Below are positions 59,045-64,000 of a stretch of 64,000 nt of DNA, piece by piece. Every line of letters begins with the position of its first letter. Within the stretch, counting starts at the first letter, position 1. Source of the stretch: Leisingera sp. NJS204 (GTDB taxonomy: Bacteria; Pseudomonadota; Alphaproteobacteria; Rhodobacterales; Rhodobacteraceae); the NCBI RefSeq assembly GCF_004123675.1, contig NZ_CP035422.1, positions 1 to 64,000 of the forward strand, written 5' to 3'. Position numbers and translations under genes: made by a program. Below the pieces are notes generated by a model. The model searched no databases, was not told the DNA's origin, and saw only the letters and a list, made by a program, of their open reading frames with translations.

Positions 59045-60418
59045 TCAGAGCCTTTCGGTTGTCGTCTGGGCAATTTCGCTGTCAAGGTTTTCAGTCAGAA
59101 GCGCGCGCGCCTCGGTCAGACGCAACAGCGCGGCGGTATCATCCACCTCGTTCTCTGCGGCTTCGGCGAGCCTGTCGTCAGAGAGAGGGTCAGTCGGACG
59201 CCCATCTACGAGGACTTCGTAGTGCAGGTTGGGACCTGTCGCTGTGCCGGTTGCGCCAACGCGGCCGATCACATCTCCCGCCGCCACGCGTTGGCCCTGT
59301 GTTAGGCCCTCCGACACGGCGCTGAGATGCGCGTAGCGCGTCATGGTCTCGGAGCCATGGGAGATTTCGACCACGCGTCCATAACCGCCTCGCCAGCCGA
59401 TGAAGCTGACCCGGCCCGGTGCCGTCGTCCGTACCGGCGTCCCGCTTGCCGCGGCAAAATCGACGCCGGTGTGCATCCGGACGTTTCCGTAGACAGGATG
59501 TGTGCGGCGCCCGAACACCGAGCTGAGGCGCGCGCCCTCGACTGGCTGTGCAAAGACGCGAAGCACCTCGCCATCGACGTAGATCGTCGCCTGACCGCTG
59601 CCGTCGTCCGGCCAAACGATCTCGTAAAGCGAATCGCCGATTTCCAGTGCGGCGAAGGCGAGGTCCGGCTGTCCGATCTTGTCATCGCCGACGCGCGTCT
59701 CGCGCCAGAGAAGCCTTAGTGTCTCGCCTCCAGCCATCTCACGGCGGAAATCCACGGTTCCACCCAGCATTTGCGCAAGGTCCACGGCAAATCGGGCGGG
59801 GATGCCGGCATTGTCGAGTGCCGCGAAGATCGAGGTGTCGATCACGGCCTCCCCAGCAAGGGTTACGATCTCCGGATCCGGCGCCACGACCTGCGTGGAC
59901 ACCTGCTCGCCAAAAAGCACCTCGATCCGCACCCCGTCCTCGACGGCGAGCGAGACGGTGCGGGGGCTGCCATCCATAGTCGAAACAACAGTGACCGAAT
60001 TCCCCGGCCGCAACCGTCGCAGATCGTATTCCGCGCCAAGTGCAAGGGCGACTTCCGCCCTGTCGGCTCCCGCAAGACCGGCTTCGGAAAGCAAGGAGTC
60101 GAGCGTTTCACCAGAAGAGATGTCGCGAGACCAAGTCAACAGGGGCGGTTCGATGGCCTGCATCGGCCTGTCAACAACAGCGGCCTGCAGCAGGGGCAAG
60201 GGGCCGAAGCCGGGTGTATCTTCCACCCACGCCGTAGCTGGCAGCGACAACGGAATATCCAGGCTCCGGGGAGCTTCAGGACGCTGGGGCATCCAGCTAC
60301 CTGCCTGGGCAAGTTCTGGCGGCACGGGTTCTTTCGACAGAACATCGAAGAATGCGATAGCCGCCCCCGAAACGGTCCCCGCAAGCGCGACACCTGCCGC
60401 AAAAGTTCTGAGCCTCAT
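59045..60418 (-). CDS. M23-family peptidoglycan endopeptidase
   Basis: A 457-residue exported or membrane-anchored protein (N-terminal hydrophobic segment AAGVALAGTVSGAAIAFF). The middle has an OapA/LysM-like region (LRPGNSVTVVSTMDG). The C-terminal lysostaphin-type domain has MHTGVDFAAASG (His and Asp ligands), TRYAHLS and NLHYEVLVDG (HxH). Such enzymes cleave peptidoglycan crosslinks. It overlaps the SCO1 gene by ATGA and sits three bases before DUF411. With the two L,D-transpeptidases it adds cell-wall remodelling to the island. Confidence 0.9.
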   Translation of the reverse strand: MRLRTFAAGVALAGTVSGAAIAFFDVLSKEPVPPELAQAGSWMPQRPEAPRSLDIPLSLPATAWVEDTPGFGPLPLLQAAVVDRPMQAIEPPLLTWSRDISSGETLDSLLSEAGLAGADRAEVALALGAEYDLRRLRPGNSVTVVSTMDGSPRTVSLAVEDGVRIEVLFGEQVSTQVVAPDPEIVTLAGEAVIDTSIFAALDNAGIPARFAVDLAQMLGGTVDFRREMAGGETLRLLWRETRVGDDKIGQPDLAFAALEIGDSLYEIVWPDDGSGQATIYVDGEVLRVFAQPVEGARLSSVFGRRTHPVYGNVRMHTGVDFAAASGTPVRTTAPGRVSFIGWRGGYGRVVEISHGSETMTRYAHLSAVSEGLTQGQRVAAGDVIGRVGATGTATGPNLHYEVLVDGRPTDPLSDDRLAEAAENEVDDTAALLRLTEARALLTENLDSEIAQTTTERL

Positions 60419-61041
60419 GTCGCTCCCTCCGTTTCTTCTTCCAACGCGCGGCGGATCTTCGGTACCGCGAATTCCCTCGGTTCATGATAGTCAATCATGG
60501 TGACGAACCGTCCAGCGGCACCGAACAGGAAGACGCTGGCCGTGTGGTTCATCGTGTAGTCGCCGCCTTCCGTGGGCACCCGCTCGTAGGCAGCGCGGAA
60601 GCCGTCCGCGATGCGCGCAATCTGCCCCTCCGGTCCCGTCCAGCCGCGGATCGCTGGGTGGAAATAACTGACATATTCTGCCATCGCCTCGACGGTATCG
60701 CGCTCGGGATCGACCGTGATGAAAACCACGTTCAACTGTTTGGCTTCGTCTCCTAAATCGTCGAGCCAACCTGAAATGTCCGAGAGCGTGGTCGGGCAGA
60801 CATCGGGGCAGTAAGTGAAACCGAAGAACGCCATCGTCGGTCGCCCGATCAGGGTTTCCGGCCCGACCTCGTTGCCTTCATGGTCAGTCAGGCGGAAATC
60901 CATCTCGGTCAGAGCCATAGGCCGCTGCTCGATAGGTTCGGGCGCACCGGGTCCGTCGACCCGCCACCAACCGACGAAGAGCGTCAAGGCAATTGCACCG
61001 GCACCGGCCGCGCCGTATCCTGCGATCGTCCTTCGTCGCAT
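60415..61041 (-). CDS. SCO1/SenC copper chaperone (copy A)
   Basis: A 208-residue thioredoxin-fold protein anchored by one N-terminal helix. The copper site is FTYCPDVCPTTLSD (CX3C) with the distal His in YTMNHTASVFLFG. SCO1 proteins deliver copper to the CuA site of cytochrome oxidase or act as thiol reductants. It shares one base with the PCuAC stop (TAATG) and is the second SCO1 in the operon. Confidence 0.93.
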   Translation of the reverse strand: MRRRTIAGYGAAGAGAIALTLFVGWWRVDGPGAPEPIEQRPMALTEMDFRLTDHEGNEVGPETLIGRPTMAFFGFTYCPDVCPTTLSDISGWLDDLGDEAKQLNVVFITVDPERDTVEAMAEYVSYFHPAIRGWTGPEGQIARIADGFRAAYERVPTEGGDYTMNHTASVFLFGAAGRFVTMIDYHEPREFAVPKIRRALEEETEGAT

Positions 61042-61508
61042 TAGTCTTCCGGTCCGCGTGCGGCGATGCCAAGGATCGGCACCTCGACTGTCACCTCGCC
61101 CCCGTCGACAAAAAGTAGGGTCAGCGGAAAGGTTTCCCCTTCCGTCATGGGTTGTTGTAGCCGCATCAACATCGCGTGGAGGCCGCCCGGCTCAAGCGCG
61201 ACGCTCTCGCCCGGGGCGATCGCGATCTCACCTGCCGCGCTCATGGAACTCACACCTTCGGCATTGGTCTTCGTCTCGTGGATCTCGGGCATCATCGCGA
61301 GGGGTGTTGAAAGACCAATCAGCGTCACCGGCTCGTCGCCAGTGTTGCGGATCGTCATGTAGGCGGCCCCGGGGCGGTTCATCCCTATGGAGGCGCGGGA
61401 CCAGGCGCTTTCGACGACGACATCCACGGGTCCGGCCAGTGCGGGTACTGAGAGCCCTCCAAAGGTCAAGAGCGCGGCCAGTGTGCCCGTCATAATAATC
61501 TTTTTCAT
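61041..61508 (-). CDS. PCuAC periplasmic copper chaperone
   Basis: A 155-residue exported protein (signal peptide GGLSVPALA) of the PCuAC/DUF461 family. The copper-binding H(M)X10MX21HXM pattern is seen as MMPEIHETKTNAEGVSSM and GGLHAMLMRL. PCuAC hands Cu(I) to SCO1 or directly to oxidase. It overlaps SCO1-A by one base, supporting a joint copper-delivery step. Confidence 0.93.
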   Translation of the reverse strand: MKKIIMTGTLAALLTFGGLSVPALAGPVDVVVESAWSRASIGMNRPGAAYMTIRNTGDEPVTLIGLSTPLAMMPEIHETKTNAEGVSSMSAAGEIAIAPGESVALEPGGLHAMLMRLQQPMTEGETFPLTLLFVDGGEVTVEVPILGIAARGPED

Positions 61509-61531
61509 CGTTTTGGTCCTGCCTTTTCCAT

Positions 61532-62191
61532 TCAGCTTTGCACGGCAGCAACTTCCGCGGCCACTAATCGACGCAGTTCTGCCTCCCCGAATGGATCGAG
61601 CGACTTGCCGTTTACAAAGAAAGTAGGAGTCTGGCGAACTCCCACGGTTTCGACGTCCGCACGATCCTGATTCAGGATCGCAACGACATCCGGTGCCAGC
61701 ATTTGCGTGCGCGCGGCCTCTGCATCGAGTCCGGCAGTGGCGGCGATCTGGAGGATCAGACCGGGCTCAGGCGCGCCGTGCGACGCCCATCTCGGCTGAT
61801 CCCGCAGAACGGCTTCGAGCACCGGCTCGTAAACGCCTTGCATGCGTGCTGCCTCGAGCACGCGGATCGCTTCCTCGGATGCCTCGCCATGAAACGCGGT
61901 GTAGCGGATAACGACGCGGACGGCATCTCCATGCTGTGCCATGATGTCCTTCACGATCGGATGGAAGGCGCGGCAAGCCTCGCAGGCCGGGTCAAAGAAT
62001 TCGACAATCGTGACGGGCGCGTCGGCAGGTCCGAGGATGGGCGAGTAAGAGCGGATCATCGCGTCCGCGAGTTCCGGCGCAACGGTTTTTGCTTCGGCCG
62101 CGGGGCCGGGGCGAGTCGCGTACCAAGTGGCTCCGCCGAAACCGGCAACGCCGAGGGCGAGAACGGACAGGATTAAGCCGCGTCGATTCAT
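61532..62191 (-). CDS. DsbA-like thiol-disulfide oxidoreductase
   Basis: A 219-residue exported thioredoxin-fold protein with signal anchor. The redox site is EFFDPACEACRAFHP (CEAC) and the cis-Pro loop is VRQTPTFFVNG. It resembles the DsbA/Com1-like group (DsbG/thioredoxin-4 type). It overlaps the dsbB-like gene by four bases and is probably re-oxidised by it. It may keep PCuAC/SCO1 or envelope enzymes in the right redox state. Confidence 0.9.
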   Translation of the reverse strand: MNRRGLILSVLALGVAGFGGATWYATRPGPAAEAKTVAPELADAMIRSYSPILGPADAPVTIVEFFDPACEACRAFHPIVKDIMAQHGDAVRVVIRYTAFHGEASEEAIRVLEAARMQGVYEPVLEAVLRDQPRWASHGAPEPGLILQIAATAGLDAEAARTQMLAPDVVAILNQDRADVETVGVRQTPTFFVNGKSLDPFGEAELRRLVAAEVAAVQS

Positions 62192-62610
62192 GTTTGTGTT
62201 TCCTTCAATGAAAGTGCCGACAGGAACCCGATCAGTGCGAAGGCGACCAGCGCCATCAGCGGGATCGGAATGCCGAAGACCAATTGGTTATCATCGGTGC
62301 AAGAGGGGCCGGTGGCCGTGCAGGGCTGGATGCGTTCGGGGATCAGGCCCGCGTAGAGGCCCATGTGCCACAGGGCGACCACGCCACCACCAAGCGCCAG
62401 AGCGATGCCATAGCGCCCGACGCTGCCGTCTCGCCACCAAAGGCCGAGGCCGAGAATGATCGCGAGCGGGAACATGAAGGCGCGCTGGAACCAGCACAGC
62501 ACGCAGGGTGTCTGCCCCATCACTTCGCCGATGAAAAGTACAGCAAGCGAGGCGACGAGGGCAACGATCCATGCCAGCCCGAGGGCGGTTTCTGCGGGTA
62601 CGCGGTTCAT
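62188..62610 (-). CDS. DsbB-family disulfide oxidoreductase
   Basis: A 140-residue four-helix membrane protein of the BdbC/DsbB type. The first periplasmic pair is in GQTPCVLCWFQRAFMFPL (CX2C) and the second is QPCTATGPSC in the large loop. It oxidises the neighbouring DsbA-like protein and passes electrons to quinone. It lies five bases after SCO1-B. Confidence 0.92.
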   Translation of the reverse strand: MNRVPAETALGLAWIVALVASLAVLFIGEVMGQTPCVLCWFQRAFMFPLAIILGLGLWWRDGSVGRYGIALALGGGVVALWHMGLYAGLIPERIQPCTATGPSCTDDNQLVFGIPIPLMALVAFALIGFLSALSLKETQT

Positions 62611-62615
62611 GTCGG

Positions 62616-63218
62616 TCAGATCCTCTCTTCCAGATCGGCGAGAATCTCTTCAGCGGACGTGCCATAGGGCCATGAGTCTGCAAAGCCTGCCTCGGGGTCG
62701 AATAGAAACAGATGTGACGTGTGGCCCATTGTGTAGCCATCCGGAGCTGTAGCCTCTTCGATGCGTTCAAAGAAGATCGGAAACGTTTCGGATGTAGCGG
62801 CGATCTGTTCGGGCGTACCTGTCAGCCCGATGATGTTCGCATCGAACAGCGGAACGAATTCGGCGAGTGCCATGGGCGTGTCCCGTTCGGGGTCGATGGT
62901 TATGAAAATCGGCTGGACCCTCGCGGCATTGTCGCCCAGACCGTCCATCACCGCCGCGACCTCAGACAGTGTCGTCGGGCAGACATCGGGGCAGTTGCTG
63001 AAGCCGAAAAATACCAACATCCAACGCCCCGAAAAGTCTTCTTCCGTGCGAACCACACCTTGGTGGTCCGTCAATTCGAATGCAGCGACAAACGCTGGAT
63101 CGTTGTCGGTTCGGGCGCGGTCAGCGCGATAGTCCGACCAGAGCAAAAGCCATACGAAGGCAAGCGACGCGACGCCTGCCAAAACCCAAAGAAATTTCTG
63201 TGCCGATGTAAGGGACAA
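62616..63218 (-). CDS. SCO1/SenC copper chaperone (copy B)
   Basis: A 200-residue membrane-anchored thioredoxin-fold protein with FSNCPDVCPTTLSEV (CX3C) and YTMGHTSHLFLF. It differs from copy A over most of its length. The likely start is TTG 63218; the frame has no ATG upstream before a stop. It is the promoter-proximal gene of the ten-gene operon, 37 bases downstream of the MerR-type -10. Confidence 0.9.
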   Translation of the reverse strand: MSLTSAQKFLWVLAGVASLAFVWLLLWSDYRADRARTDNDPAFVAAFELTDHQGVVRTEEDFSGRWMLVFFGFSNCPDVCPTTLSEVAAVMDGLGDNAARVQPIFITIDPERDTPMALAEFVPLFDANIIGLTGTPEQIAATSETFPIFFERIEEATAPDGYTMGHTSHLFLFDPEAGFADSWPYGTSAEEILADLEERI

Positions 63219-63254
63219 ACCTGCGCGCCTGATTTTGGTTCTTGATTATTGTCG

Positions 63255-63285
63255 CGTTTACATCCTCTAGCTACTAGAGGTTCAA
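63255..63285 (-). promoter_or_regulatory. MerR-family promoter of the ten-gene envelope/metal operon
   Basis: On the minus strand -35 TTGAAC (63285-63280), 19-bp spacer CTCTAGTAGCTAGAGGATG, -10 TAAACG (63260-63255). The dyad CCTCTAG-TAG-CTAGAGG is almost perfect. The promoter is divergent from the MerR gene at 63391. Confidence 0.82.
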
Positions 63286-63390
63286 GCGCGAAATCACGTT
63301 GTGGCTTAAACTCACGCGTCTGTGAATCCGGCACTTGTCTATTGGGGCGGCAAAACCTACAAAGACTGTAACTTTTTCATGGAGGCGAAG

Positions 63391-63819
63391 ATGCTCACGA
63401 TCGGCACTCTGTCAAAGAAGACCGGCACAAAGGTGCAGACCATTCGGTACTACGAGCAGATCGGGCTCATGCCCGAACCTGGCCGGACTGAAGGCGGACA
63501 GAGGCGCTATGACAACGCACAGCTCGACCGACTGTCCTTCATCCGCCATTCGCGACAACTCGGCTTCTCGCTTGATGCGATCCGCGAGCTGCTCGACCTC
63601 AGCGACCAGCCCAATCGGCCCTGCGAAGAAGCCGACGCGATTGCGCGTCGCCAGCTAAAGCAGGTGGAGCAGCGCATGGCCCGTCTGAAGGCGCTGCGCA
63701 CCGAACTGAAACGCATGGTTCACGAATGCAGCGGTGGACGTACTGCCGATTGCAAGGTGCTTGAGGTGTTGCGGGATCATTCCGAATGTTTGACCGAACA
63801 TGACGAGATCGGCGCCTGA
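63391..63819 (+). CDS. MerR-family metal-responsive regulator
   Basis: A 142-residue regulator. The start is ATG 63391 with a GGAGG Shine-Dalgarno; upstream in-frame ATGs are less likely. The N-terminal winged helix is [28 protein letters not shown]. The long helix carries [13 protein letters not shown]. Cysteines fit a three-Cys metal site: RPCEEADA before the helix, then [16 protein letters not shown]. This matches CadR/PbrR/ZntR-like or MerR classes. It sits divergent from the ten-gene operon and likely controls all three CTCTAG-type promoters. Confidence 0.9.
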   Translation: MLTIGTLSKKTGTKVQTIRYYEQIGLMPEPGRTEGGQRRYDNAQLDRLSFIRHSRQLGFSLDAIRELLDLSDQPNRPCEEADAIARRQLKQVEQRMARLKALRTELKRMVHECSGGRTADCKVLEVLRDHSECLTEHDEIGA

Positions 63820-63820
63820 G

Positions 63821-64000
63821 ATGCCTGCCGCGCTTGCATACCCGCTTGCGGCCTTGGCCGAGATCGCCGGGTGTTTCGCGATCTGGAGCTGGTGGCGCCT
63901 CGGCGCATCCGCGGCTTGGCTCGTACCCGGTATTGTAGCCTTGGTGGTATTCGGGTGGCTTCTGGCGCAAGTCGAAACGGTTGCTGCGGGCCGCGCCTTT
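63821..64000 (+). CDS. YnfA-family (UPF0060) membrane protein, N-terminal part
   Basis: The gene starts at ATG 63821, one base after the regulator stop, and is cut by the right edge (60 codons visible). The sequence [20 protein letters not shown], then [20 protein letters not shown] and AAGRAF, is the conserved start of UPF0060/YnfA, a small four-helix membrane protein sometimes linked to multidrug or metal efflux. It is probably co-transcribed with the MerR gene. Confidence 0.88.
   Translation, partial: MPAALAYPLAALAEIAGCFAIWSWWRLGASAAWLVPGIVALVVFGWLLAQVETVAAGRAF

Overview
The window is high-GC DNA with short, tightly overlapping operons, alphaproteobacterial codon use and a complete repABC replication/partition cassette. 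Gene content (VirB/VirD4 secretion, DUF736, DUF2493, DUF3768, ArdC, strawberry-notch methylase/helicase, RHE_PE00001-type protein) points to a conjugative replicon of a Rhodobacterales (roseobacter/paracoccus-type) bacterium. No rRNA, tRNA, CRISPR array or intact insertion sequence was seen.

Layout. 1-8.5 kb (+): type IV secretion operon: virB4 (cut by the window edge), a small lipoprotein, virB1, virB5, virB8, virB9, virB10, virB11, two small genes, virB6. 8.5-13.2 kb: mercury resistance, merR (+) divergent from merT-P-F-A (-), then a small membrane protein and a second FAD disulfide oxidoreductase. 13.3-18.2 kb (-): coupling protein virD4, relaxase and a relaxosome accessory protein, then GC-rich DNA full of inverted repeats. 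18.7-20.4 kb: two small conserved plasmid genes. 21.3-29.9 kb (+): a lower-GC four-gene cassette, OLD/TOPRIM nuclease plus UvrD-like helicase (Gabija-like) followed by Mre11/SbcD-like and Rad50/SbcC-like genes. 30-43.3 kb (-): conjugation/establishment block with tandem DUF736, a strawberry-notch methylase-helicase cut by an in-frame amber codon, a prlF-yhaV toxin-antitoxin pair, a large ParB-like protein, DUF3768 and ArdC antirestriction. Several of these genes share a recurring leader motif. 43.6-44.8 kb: a Fic protein preceded by iterated repeats. 44.9-48.7 kb: repC, a counter-transcribed RNA, repB and repA, with parS-like palindromes beside repC and a DnaA-box/palindrome region beyond repA. 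48.8-51.1 kb: a serine resolvase and an RHE_PE00001-type regulator-like protein.

51.3-64 kb: a metal/envelope island. A Zn/Cd/Pb-type P1B ATPase sits between two L,D-transpeptidase genes. A ten-gene minus-strand operon encodes SCO1, DsbB, DsbA, PCuAC, SCO1, an M23 peptidase, DUF411, a ZIP transporter, LspA and Lnt. A MerR-family regulator and the start of a YnfA-family gene close the window. Three promoters in this island have the 19-bp spacer and CTCTAG-type dyad expected of MerR-family activation, which suggests one regulator drives transporter, copper-delivery, disulfide and lipoprotein-processing genes together.

The most unusual items are the nuclease/helicase plus Mre11/Rad50-like cassette, the MerR-linked envelope operon, the amber-split methylase/helicase, and the repeated leader and hairpin elements of the conjugation block.
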